A program made the translations under genes and the position numbers. From assembly GCF_001039265.1 (NCBI RefSeq), contig NZ_LFEK01000002.1, positions 35,523 through 53,401 on the forward strand: a stretch of 17,879 bases of DNA, read 5' to 3'. The stretch comes from Synechococcus sp. GFB01 (lineage in GTDB: Bacteria > Cyanobacteriota > Cyanobacteriia > PCC-6307 > Cyanobiaceae). Below the pieces are notes generated by a model. The model did not search any database. It saw nothing but the letters and a program-made list of their open reading frames with translations, and was not told the DNA's origin. Below are positions 9,710 through 17,879 of this stretch, one piece after another (position 1 is the first letter of the stretch; each line of letters starts with the position of its first letter).

Positions 9710-9732
9710 ATCCGCCCGCTCCGCATCACCCC

Positions 9733-10703
9733 ATGCACCTGCAGACCCGAGCGCAGCTGATCGACCTGCATCCGCCGGCGGCCGACATGGCCCGGCTGGT
9801 GCGGCAGGGGCTGACCCGGCGACCGCGGCAGCTGCCGGCCTGGCTGCTCTACGACGCGGAGGGTTCCCGCCTGTTCGAGGCGATCGGTGACCAGCCGGAG
9901 TACAGCCTCACCCGCGTGGAAACGGCCCTGCTGGAGGATCGGGCCTCTGAGCTGGCGGCAGCCCTGGGACCAGGGGTGCTGGTGGAATTCGGCGCCGGCA
10001 ACCTGCGCAAGGTGGCCCCCTGCTGGAAGCGCTGCGGCCGCCGGCCTACGTGCCGCTCGACATCAGCGCCGCCCATCTTCAGCAGGCCTGCCGGACCCTG
10101 CAGACCCAGGTGCCTCAGGTTCCCGTGCTGGGCATCTGCTGCGACTACAGTCAGATGGAGGAGCTGCCGCCGCACCCGTTGCTGCAGGGGCAGCGACGGC
10201 TGGGCTTCTATCCGGGCAGCTCGATCGGCAACTTCAGCCCGGCGGAAGCCCGGGCCCTGCTGGAGCAGTTCGGCCGGCTGCTGGGCAGCGGCAGCCGGCT
10301 GCTGATCGGCATCGACCATCCCAAGGCGGTGGAGCGGATGGAGGCGGCCTACAACGATGCCGCCGGCGTGTCGGCAGCGTTCGCCCGCAACCTGCTGGTG
10401 CGACTCAACCGCGATCTGAAGGGCGACTTCGAACCGGCCGCCTTCCGCTACCGGGCCCGATGGCAGGCGGCCGAGAGCCGCATCGCCATGGCCCTCGAGA
10501 GCGTGCGCGACCAGACGGTGGAGCTGGCCGGGGACACCTGGCGGTTCGCGGCGGGGGAGCAGCTGATCACCGAATACAGCGTGAAATACACCCTGGAGCG
10601 CTTCCTGGCCCTCGCCCAGCAGGCAGGCTGGCGGCTGAGCCGGCGCTGGTGGGATCCGGCCGGCGAACTCTCGCTGCTTCTGCTGGAGCGGGCAGACTCC
10701 TGA
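9733..10703 (+). CDS. egtD: L-histidine N-alpha-methyltransferase EgtD, with one apparent frameshift
   Basis: EgtD transfers three methyl groups from SAM to histidine to make hercynine, the substrate of EgtB. With one C restored in the run at 10016-10020 the product is about 323 residues, the usual family length. The N-terminal frame has MHLQTRAQLIDLHPP, LYDAEGSRLFEAI and VLVEFGAGNLRKVAP (SAM loop). After the shift come YVPLDISAAHLQQA, LGFYPGSSIGNFSP, LLIGIDHPK, AYNDAAGVSAAFARNLLVRL and ITEYSVKYTLERF, all characteristic of EgtD. Without the correction the second half could only start at an internal codon and would lack the SAM loop. It lies between egtB and two small helical genes in one operon. 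Confidence 0.93.
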
Positions 10704-10728
10704 CAGCACATGAGCTGAGGAGCGGGGG

Positions 10729-10980
10729 ATGAGCCGGGAACAGCAGCGGGCCGCCATGCGTCAGATGCGCGAAGGACTGATCGAGGAGCTCGAGGAGCTC
10801 TACCGCCGCGCCTTCGATCGGATCAGCGACCAGGATCTGGGAGAGGGGGCGATCGCGCGGCTCACCCAGTTGCTGCTGCGCTCGCGCGAAGCGGCCATCA
10901 CACCCCTGCAGCAGGAGATCGAGGCGCCTCTGATCACCAGAGCTGCCGGCACGCCGCCGGCACCCCAGGACGCCCCGTGA
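10729..10980 (+). CDS. Small helical protein, hercynine metabolism small protein type
   Basis: An 83-residue, highly charged, mostly helical protein starting MSREQQRAAMRQMREGLIEE. It ends in a Pro/Ala-rich tail. A good ribosome site (GAGGAG, 10717-10722) lies just upstream of the ATG. Its stop overlaps the next gene's GTG start (GTGA). Its place right after egtB-egtD matches the cyanobacterial family that NCBI names hercynine metabolism small protein, from memory and by position. No catalytic motif is visible and the molecular role is unknown. Confidence 0.75.
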   Translation: MSREQQRAAMRQMREGLIEELEELYRRAFDRISDQDLGEGAIARLTQLLLRSREAAITPLQQEIEAPLITRAAGTPPAPQDAP

Positions 10981-11474
10981 GCTGGCTGGAGGAGCTGGAG
11001 AGCCGGCTGGAGCAGCAGCTGGAGGCCTTTCTGGCCAGCAACCCAGCCCAGGACGCCCTGTTGCGTGAACAGGAGGCCCGCGACCGCCAGGCTCGCCTGA
11101 TCGGCCGGCGACGGCAGCTGCAGCTGGAGGCCGAGCAGCGGCGGAACCGCCTGCTGGAGCTGGCGGGCGAGATCCGCCAGTGGCGCGAGCGGGTGGCGCG
11201 GGCCCGTCGCGCCGGCGCCCATGAACTGGCGGAGCGGGCCGAGGCCCATGGAGCTTCGCTGATGGATCAGGGCCGCCGGCAGTGGCTGCAGCTGGAGGGG
11301 CTCGGCCGGGAGTTCGCGGAGCTGGAGGGGCAGCTGAGCGAGCTGGGAGACCTGGCCGGCCGGCAGCGGGCAGCAAAAGCATCACCGAGCGACAGCCAGG
11401 CCGATCTGGAGCGGGCCTGGGCCGCCTTCGAAACCGAGCAGGAGCTCGAACAACTGCGGCGCCGACAGGGTTGA
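10977..11474 (+). CDS. Coiled-coil protein, hercynine metabolism protein type
   Basis: A 165-residue protein that is almost wholly predicted helix or coiled coil, rich in Q, E, R and L (for example LEELESRLEQQLEAFLASN, RRQLQLEAEQRRNRLLELAG, LEGLGREFAELEGQLSELG). The GTG start overlaps the stop of the preceding small gene by four bases. It fits the cyanobacterial family found with EgtB/EgtD and labelled hercynine metabolism protein, again by recall and context. There is no enzyme motif. It could be a scaffold or structural partner of the small protein or of EgtB/EgtD. Confidence 0.72.
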   Translation: MSWLEELESRLEQQLEAFLASNPAQDALLREQEARDRQARLIGRRRQLQLEAEQRRNRLLELAGEIRQWRERVARARRAGAHELAERAEAHGASLMDQGRRQWLQLEGLGREFAELEGQLSELGDLAGRQRAAKASPSDSQADLERAWAAFETEQELEQLRRRQG

Positions 11475-11483
11475 TCGGCGGCC

Positions 11484-12293
11484 ATGGGATTCCTGCTCTC
11501 CAAATTGCTGCCGCTCGTGCTCTATCCGCTGGGACTGGGGCTGCTGCTGCAACTCGTCGGCCAGATCGGCGGCCAGCGTCGCTGCTGGGGCCGCTGGGCC
11601 AGCGGCCTGAGCTGGAGCGGCATCGGCCTGATCTGGCTGTTTTCGCTGCCGCTCACCAGCCGCCAGCTGATCTGGGGGCTGGAAACGCCCGCCGCGGCCC
11701 TCACCCCGCACTCCCTGCCCCGGGCCGATGCCGTGGTGGTGCTGGGCGGCGGCCTGCGACCGCACCTGCCGCCCCGGCAGGCGGTGGAGGTGGCCGAGGC
11801 GGGTGACCGACTGCTCACGGGACTGCGGCTGCTGCGCCAGGGCCGGGCGCCGGTGCTCGTGACCAGCGGAGCCCAGGTGAGCTTCACCCGCAAGGATCCT
11901 GCGCTTCCGGAAGCCCTCGGCGCCCGCCAGCTGGCTCTCGAACTGGGAGCGCGGCCGCAGCAAATCCTCGTGAACCCCGGCTCCCGCACCACGGCAGAGG
12001 AGGCGGTGCACATCGGAGCGCTGGGCCGGCAGCGCGGTTGGCGCCGGATCCTGCTGGTGACCAGCGCCTTTCACATGCCGCGATCGCTGGCAACCTTCCA
12101 GGCCCGCAGCGGCCTGGAGGTGATCCCGGTGAGCTGCGATTTCCTGCTGCCGGACCGCTTTCACTGGGGGGATCCCACACCGGGCAGCCTGGCTCAGGAC
12201 CTGCTGCCCGATGCCGGCGCCCTGGCGCTGAGCACGGTGGCGCTCAAGGAGCACCTCGGCCTGACGATCTACCGCCTGATGGGCTGGAGCTGA
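11484..12293 (+). CDS. YdcF/ElyC-type DUF218 membrane protein
   Basis: A 269-residue protein. Two N-terminal membrane helices (about 4-30, LLSKLLPLVLYPLGLGLLL, and 42-60, LSWSGIGLIWLFSLPL) precede a DUF218 domain. The domain shows ADAVVVLGGGLRP, RLLTGLRLLRQGRAPVLVTSG, NPGSRTTAEEAVHIG, ILLVTSAFHMPRSLATFQ and the late histidine/leucine-rich segment ALKEHLGLTIYRLMGW. ElyC, SanA and YdcF relatives act in envelope biogenesis or bind SAM-like ligands, but the family's chemistry is poorly defined. It starts 9 nt after the hercynine-associated coiled-coil gene and so is probably co-transcribed with the egt genes. Whether it serves that pathway is unknown. Confidence 0.85.
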   Translation: MGFLLSKLLPLVLYPLGLGLLLQLVGQIGGQRRCWGRWASGLSWSGIGLIWLFSLPLTSRQLIWGLETPAAALTPHSLPRADAVVVLGGGLRPHLPPRQAVEVAEAGDRLLTGLRLLRQGRAPVLVTSGAQVSFTRKDPALPEALGARQLALELGARPQQILVNPGSRTTAEEAVHIGALGRQRGWRRILLVTSAFHMPRSLATFQARSGLEVIPVSCDFLLPDRFHWGDPTPGSLAQDLLPDAGALALSTVALKEHLGLTIYRLMGWS

Positions 12294-12304
12294 CGCGGGC
12301 AGGC

Positions 12305-12568
12305 CTACTTCTTGGGAGCCGGCGGCACCAGGCTGACGCCCTCCGGCGGCGGCGTTGGATCGGGATCGGCGATCAGCATGTGCTGCAACACGATCTCGGG
12401 GCGCTCGCTGTCTCGCCAGCGGATCCGGTAGGCCGGCATCTTGGTGCCACGGCTGGTGGTCTGCTCCACCGGCTCCATCACCCAACCCCGGCGGGAGCGG
12501 CCCTGGGGGTTGCGCTTCACCACCGCATCGGCGTGCTTGAAGCGAAAACCTACGCGCTCACCGCTCAT
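12305..12568 (-). CDS. Small basic conserved cyanobacterial protein downstream of lysS
   Basis: An 87-residue protein starting MSGERVGFRFKHADAVVKRN. It contains GRSRRGWVMEPVEQTTSRGT, a KMPAYRIRWRDSERPEIVLQHML stretch and a proline-rich end. The pattern of short basic beta-strand segments looks like a small SH3-like barrel, which is inference. I recall close relatives throughout picocyanobacteria as conserved hypothetical proteins, with no established function. It lies 42 nt downstream of the corrected lysS stop and is probably in its transcript. It converges with the YdcF gene with an 11-bp gap. Confidence 0.8.
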   Translation of the reverse strand: MSGERVGFRFKHADAVVKRNPQGRSRRGWVMEPVEQTTSRGTKMPAYRIRWRDSERPEIVLQHMLIADPDPTPPPEGVSLVPPAPKK

Positions 12569-12610
12569 TGCACCGAGGGTCCCGCTGGGGGAGATTGCCT
12601 ACTCGATCCA

Positions 12611-14112
<1,502 letters not shown>

Positions 14113-14203
14113 CGGCGATCAGGGGCGACTCAGTCGGCCCATCCTGCAGGAGAGGAGGCTCGGGCCGGATCTGGCATGCATGGAAAGGTGAGCGGCTGGC
14201 GGA

Positions 14204-14983
14204 TCAGCCCAGGGCCGCCAGACCCGTATCGCCCACCCGCTGCGAGGCGTAGCCGGTGCCGCGCACGGTGAGGATCAGCTCGGGGTTGCGGGGATCGGGC
14301 TCGAGCTTGCCGCGCAGGCGCGCCACGTACACGTCGACCACGCGCAGATCGGCGGCACGGCGTGGCGGATAGCCCCAGAGCTGTTCGAGGATCTCGGCAC
14401 GGGGAACCACCCGGCCTGGCTCCCGGAACAGCAGCTCCAGCAGGCTGAATTCGGTGTAGGTGAGGGCGATGCGCTCGCCGTCGCGGGTCACCTGGCGCCG
14501 GTTGGTGTCGACCACCAGGTCGCCCACCCGCAGCACACCGCTGCCGGTCGGCAGCTCGCGCGGCTCAGTGCTGGCCGAGCCGCGGCCCACCCGCCGCAGG
14601 ATGGTGGCGATGCGGGCTTCGAGCTCCTTGGGGCTGAAAGGCTTCGGCAGGTAGTCGTCGGCACCCAGATCAAGCCCCGAAACCCGCTCGGCGATGGCAT
14701 CGAGGGCCGAGAGGAAGATGATCGGCACGCAGGATTCGGCCCGCAGGCGACGGCAGACCGCGAAGCCATCGAGCTTGGGCAGCATCACGTCGAGCACCAC
14801 CAGATCGGGCTGCTCCTGGTGGAAGAGGCCGATCGCCTCCTCACCATCCTCGGCGCAGATCACCCGGTAGCCGGCCAGCTGCAGTCGCATCACCAGCACC
14901 CGCCGCACCGCCGCCTCGTCGTCCACAACCAGGAGGGTGGCTCTGGGCTCAGCGGACGGATTCGGCCTGTCCTCAGCGGGCAT
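14204..14983 (-). CDS. rpaB: OmpR-family response regulator RpaB
   Basis: RpaB is the essential cyanobacterial regulator that binds HLR1 sites at high-light and photosynthesis genes and works with the kinase NblS/Hik33. The 259-residue product has a receiver domain (acidic D21-D22, phospho-acceptor D65 in LVVLDVMLP, S92, K114 in DYLPKPF). An OmpR-type winged-helix domain follows, with LTYTEFSLLELLFREPGRVV, EILEQLWGYPPRRAADLRVV, DVYVARLRGKLE and LILTVRGTGYASQR. About 14 extra residues precede the core, so the exact start is uncertain. I could not find a clear HLR1 site (two TTACA-type repeats) upstream. It lies between the solute-binding protein gene and lysS. Confidence 0.95.
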   Translation of the reverse strand: MPAEDRPNPSAEPRATLLVVDDEAAVRRVLVMRLQLAGYRVICAEDGEEAIGLFHQEQPDLVVLDVMLPKLDGFAVCRRLRAESCVPIIFLSALDAIAERVSGLDLGADDYLPKPFSPKELEARIATILRRVGRGSASTEPRELPTGSGVLRVGDLVVDTNRRQVTRDGERIALTYTEFSLLELLFREPGRVVPRAEILEQLWGYPPRRAADLRVVDVYVARLRGKLEPDPRNPELILTVRGTGYASQRVGDTGLAALG

Positions 14984-15113
14984 AGGCGAGTCGCCGACAT
15001 GAAGAATCGCAACCCTACCCGTCAGCCTGCCCCGAGGTCAGCCCCGGGCCTGCTCGGCTGGAGCCGGTCTGAACAGATTTAAGACTTTCTGCAGGAACGG
15101 ATCGCAGGAACCG

Positions 15114-16436
15114 TCAGGGCCAGCGCGCCTGGGCATAGCGGTTCCACTCCTGCTCGGCCGTCGCCAGGGCGGCATCGCTGTCGACTTCACCGAGCATCGC
15201 CCGTTGCAGCTGCGTGTAGAGGATCGCCTGCAGACGCTTCACGCCGGGCAAGGCCGGCACGAGCACCCGGGCCCGCTCGAGTGTCGCCGCCGAGAGCAGT
15301 CGGGCCTCGCGCACCAGCGGCGGATCATCCGAGCTGCGAATGCGCTGGCCCAGCTGTGCCAGGGCGGCGGTGGCCGAAGGCAGCACCCGGGCCTGCTCGG
15401 CAAAGCGGAGCTGGTTGGCGGCATCGGTGAGGAACAGAGCCAGGCTGAGCGCCTCGGCGGGCAGGGCGCTCTGGCGTGGCACCACCAGATTCATCAGGGC
15501 CACGTTGGCCTCGCCACTCTCACCGGTGAGCGGCGGGAAGGGAGCGGTGCGGGCCGCCACCCCGGGCGCGTTGGTCTGCAGATTGCGCAGGAAGTCGGGT
15601 CCGGTGGCCACCTGGGCCAGCTCTCCGGCCTGATAGAGCTCGATCGCCCTTCGGTAGCCCTGGCTTACCACTTCACGCGGTAGCAGGCCCCGCCGGTAGA
15701 GATCGCTCCAGAAGACGAACGCCCTGCGTCCGGCTGTGCTGTTGAAGGCAGCGCGCTGCCGGCCATCGAGGAGCTGCACACCCATCTGCACCAGGGTCTC
15801 GAGCAGCTCGGCCGAATCGTCGGGCACCACGGTCATGAACACGGCGTAGCGTCCGGTGCGGCGGCGCACTGCTTCGGCATAGGCCGGCAGCTGCTGCCAA
15901 TGGAGCGGCGGCACCGCATAGCCGGCCTGCTGCAGCAGCAGCCGGTTGGCCAGGGTGATGCGGGTGGTGAGGTACCAGGGGATCGCGAAGAGGGAGTCCC
16001 CCTGGCGACCGGCCTGCCAGACCCGCGGCAGATACGCCTCGGCTGCTCCGGGTGGCAGCAGCGGCTCCAGATCCAGCAGGCCCCCCTTGCTGGCCAGGTT
16101 GGCGGCGAAGGGAGGATTGAGATTCACCAGATCGGGCGCCGTGCGGGCGAACACCGCCGCCAGCAGCTTGCGCTCCACCGAGCCCCAGGGCACGTCGGTC
16201 CAGATCACCCGCACCCCGGGATGGGCCCGCTCCCAGGCCGCGATCACGCCCCGGATGTAGGCGTTGAACTTGGGCGCCAGATCCAGGGTCCAGAAGTGCA
16301 GCGCCTTCTCCCCCGCCGCTGGCCGTCGGGTGCCGCAGGCCGCCAGCAGGCCACCACCGACCCCGCCGCCGAGCAGCTGCAGCAAGCGACGGCGCGGCAA
16401 CCGCGAAGCCTGAACCGGGAGCCTGCGAGCTTCCAT
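15114..16436 (-). CDS. Sugar-type ABC transporter solute-binding lipoprotein (family 1), orphan
   Basis: A 440-residue extracellular solute-binding protein. The N-terminus has a twin-arginine stretch RLPRRRLLQLLGG, then a glycine-rich hydrophobic core and a lipobox LLAAC with Cys34. This suggests a Tat-exported lipoprotein. The mature part has ALHFWTLDLAPKFNAYIRGV, VRVIWTDVPWGSVERKLLAA, LFAIPWYLTTRITLANRLLL, GVAARTAPFPPLTGESG and ALSLALFLTDAANQLRFAEQ, the arrangement of carbohydrate-binding family 1 proteins. It starts 3 nt after mreD, so it is part of the mreBCD run. No permease or ATPase gene is nearby. The ligand cannot be named from the sequence; a role in envelope or sugar sensing is inference. 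Confidence 0.88.
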   Translation of the reverse strand: MEARRLPVQASRLPRRRLLQLLGGGVGGGLLAACGTRRPAAGEKALHFWTLDLAPKFNAYIRGVIAAWERAHPGVRVIWTDVPWGSVERKLLAAVFARTAPDLVNLNPPFAANLASKGGLLDLEPLLPPGAAEAYLPRVWQAGRQGDSLFAIPWYLTTRITLANRLLLQQAGYAVPPLHWQQLPAYAEAVRRRTGRYAVFMTVVPDDSAELLETLVQMGVQLLDGRQRAAFNSTAGRRAFVFWSDLYRRGLLPREVVSQGYRRAIELYQAGELAQVATGPDFLRNLQTNAPGVAARTAPFPPLTGESGEANVALMNLVVPRQSALPAEALSLALFLTDAANQLRFAEQARVLPSATAALAQLGQRIRSSDDPPLVREARLLSAATLERARVLVPALPGVKRLQAILYTQLQRAMLGEVDSDAALATAEQEWNRYAQARWP

Positions 16437-16439
16437 GCT

Positions 16440-16955
16440 TCAGCGGCGCAGGGCAGGAACGGGCAGGAACGCCTGGCTGCGGGAGCGCCAGAGCCGCAGC
16501 TGCAGGGAGCACAACACCGGTGCCAGCACGGCCGTGAGCAGGCTCTGCGCCAGCAGCGTATGCCAGGCCGCCGGGTCCTGGAGCTGCCACAGGCGCTGCT
16601 GCAGGATCAGCGAACCCGCCAGGAGCACGCTGCCCAGCAGTGCCAGCAGGCCCAGGTTGAAGCTGCGCTGGATGCGACTGCGCCGGCCCAGCCGTCCCCA
16701 CCACCAGCCCAGCACCACCAGGGCCGGCAGGGTGCTGAGCGGACCCGGATGCAGCGCGTCCTGCATCAGTCCCACGCCCAGCCCCGCCAGCGTGCCGGAG
16801 ACAGGCCCGTCGACCAGGGCCCACGGCAGAAGCCACAGCACCGCCCAGGCGGGGGCCACCCCGGCCAGTTTCAGCCAGCCCGGAGAGCCCAGCGTGACCA
16901 ACGGCACCAGCAGGGCTGAAGCCACACACCAGGGCTGACGGGCCAGGCTGATCAA
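16440..16955 (-). CDS. mreD: Rod shape-determining protein MreD
   Basis: MreD is the integral membrane partner of MreC and the MreB/RodA/PBP2 elongation complex. The 171-residue product is mostly hydrophobic with about five membrane segments (for example VASALLVPLVTLGSPGWL, VLWLLPWALVDG, LSTLPALVVLGWWWG and LALLGSVLLAGSLIL). The segment LVDGPVSGTLAGLGVGLMQD is the family's usual loop. The start is taken as the TTG at 16955, whose TTGA overlaps the mreC stop, because longer versions run into mreC in another frame. The length fits MreD. Confidence 0.88.
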   Translation of the reverse strand: MISLARQPWCVASALLVPLVTLGSPGWLKLAGVAPAWAVLWLLPWALVDGPVSGTLAGLGVGLMQDALHPGPLSTLPALVVLGWWWGRLGRRSRIQRSFNLGLLALLGSVLLAGSLILQQRLWQLQDPAAWHTLLAQSLLTAVLAPVLCSLQLRLWRSRSQAFLPVPALRR

Positions 16956-17707
16956 GACCGCACCCCTCGCCGTTGCACCGTCACCCAGTCGATCGCCTCG
17001 AGCGGCGCGCTCAGCTGCACAATCGCCTCCGGAGCCGGCACAGCCTGCTCCTCGACCGACTGGATCACCCCGACCGTGAGGTTGGGGGGCACCAACGTGC
17101 TGGCGGGGGAGGTGCTGACCACATCGCCGGGCCGCACCCCGGGATCCTTCTCGATGAAGCGCAGCAGAGGCCTGCTGGTGCCGAGACCCACCAGCAGGGC
17201 ATGGCGCCGGGTGCGGCCCACCCACACGCCGATGGCGCTGGAGCTGTCGGTGAGAAGGGTGACCCGGGCTGTGGAGGGGGTCACCGCGCTCACCAGGCCG
17301 ATCAGACCGCCGGGTGCCGCCACCGGATCACCGGGGGAGACCCCCTGGAGGGAGCCCCGGCCGAGCACCAGCTGCTGCCACCAACCGCCGAGCTCGCGTG
17401 AGATCACCGGAGCCGTCACGGTGTCGTCGCCGGATCGGCGCTGGAGGTCGAGCAGCTGACGCAGGCGACGGTTGTCCTGCTCAAGGGCTGCCAGTCGCGC
17501 CTGCTGGTCGACCTGCTGGGCGGTGCGCAGCCACTCACTCTGGGCCGAGCCCGGCCAGAACGGCCGACTGAGCAGGGCAAAGGCGTCGCTGAGCAGCGCA
17601 CCCTTGCTGAGGCGCACCATCAGCAGCACGCCGAACACCAGCAGCCAGGGGCCGGCTGAGGTCAGCAGCCGGGCGGAGGGCAGCCTCGAGCTGCGACCCA
17701 GGGGCAT
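16952..17707 (-). CDS. mreC: Rod shape-determining protein MreC
   Basis: MreC is the periplasmic scaffold of the cell-elongation machinery. The 251-residue product has a cytoplasmic basic start, one membrane helix (about 17-32, AGPWLLVFGVLLMVRL) and a helical coiled-coil segment (about 60-92, LRTAQQVDQQARLAALEQDN). A beta-rich domain follows with APVISRELGGWWQQLVLGRG, GGLIGLVSAVTPSTARVTLL, DSSSAIGVWVG and DPGVRPGDVVSTSP. It starts 5 nt after mreB, and its stop overlaps the mreD TTG start. Confidence 0.95.
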   Translation of the reverse strand: MPLGRSSRLPSARLLTSAGPWLLVFGVLLMVRLSKGALLSDAFALLSRPFWPGSAQSEWLRTAQQVDQQARLAALEQDNRRLRQLLDLQRRSGDDTVTAPVISRELGGWWQQLVLGRGSLQGVSPGDPVAAPGGLIGLVSAVTPSTARVTLLTDSSSAIGVWVGRTRRHALLVGLGTSRPLLRFIEKDPGVRPGDVVSTSPASTLVPPNLTVGVIQSVEEQAVPAPEAIVQLSAPLEAIDWVTVQRRGVRS

Positions 17708-17712
17708 CGGGC

Positions 17713-17879
17713 TCAGGCCACCTGGCGCACGAAGTCGGGGGTATCGAGCACCCGCTGCAGGCGCTTGTAGTCCTCCAGGACCATGCCGCAGCCATTGACC
17801 ACACAGAGCAGGGGGTCCTCCGCCACGTGGGTGAGGATGCCGGTCTCGTGGCTGATCAGGTCGCTGATGCCACGCACCT
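17713..17879 (-). CDS. mreB: Rod shape-determining protein MreB, C-terminal end (partial)
   Basis: Only the last 54 residues are inside the window: VRGISDLISHETGILTHVAE, DPLLCVVNGCGMVLEDYKRL and QRVLDTPDFVRQVA. This is the C-terminal end of the bacterial actin homologue MreB, including the VVNGCG segment typical of cyanobacterial MreB. The stop is at 17715-17713, 5 nt before the mreC start, giving an mreB-mreC-mreD order. Confidence 0.93.
   Translation of the reverse strand, partial: VRGISDLISHETGILTHVAEDPLLCVVNGCGMVLEDYKRLQRVLDTPDFVRQVA

Noticed and set aside
14984..15113. HLR1 (RpaB-binding) site upstream of rpaB
   Set aside because: I looked for paired TTACA-like repeats on both strands and found none.
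15900..16919. A 339-codon plus-strand open frame opposite mreD and the solute-binding protein
   Set aside because: The composition is Q/H/P/R-rich shadow sequence over two well-supported genes.

Overview
This is a GC-rich, gene-dense chromosomal segment from a picocyanobacterium, most likely of the Synechococcus/Cyanobium lineage. The assignment rests on gene content: the cyanobacterial response regulator RpaB beside lysS, a DUF3188-type membrane peptide, cyanobacterial-type ThiC, a lumen-type TPR protein, and an EgtB/EgtD locus followed by two small proteins named in cyanobacteria for hercynine metabolism. I saw no tRNA, rRNA, insertion sequence, phage gene or CRISPR array. It reads as core chromosome with one accessory-like metabolic locus.

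Left block, minus strand (1-4753): ruvB, a TPR protein, an M20 amidohydrolase, a DUF3188-type membrane peptide and a HEAT-repeat protein form a tightly packed run. It is followed by a well-conserved TPP riboswitch and the 5' part of thiC, which leaves the window. smpB (4830-5330) diverges from ruvB.

Centre (5349-12293): on the minus strand a CysK-family PLP enzyme is translationally coupled to a membrane-anchored pseudokinase with a proline-rich tail. Diverging from it on the plus strand is an ergothioneine-type operon: egtB, egtD, two small helical proteins and a YdcF/DUF218 membrane protein. The 67-bp divergent gap holds an inverted repeat between -35-like and -10-like elements. This is the most interesting part of the window: a sulfur amino acid enzyme, a signalling-like membrane protein and the hercynine/ergothioneine genes share one control region, and no recognisable EgtE lyase is present.

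Right block, minus strand (12305-17879): the 3' end of mreB, then mreC, mreD and an orphan Tat/lipoprotein sugar-type solute-binding protein form a compact run. They are followed by rpaB, lysS and a small basic conserved protein.

Data quality: five genes (HEAT protein, pseudokinase, cysK, egtD, lysS) are each broken by one or two single-base frameshifts, seven in total. All seven are one-base losses, most of them in C/G runs, and restoring one base at each gives full-length, family-typical proteins. They look like systematic consensus deletion errors rather than pseudogenes, so those genes are annotated here over their full spans.
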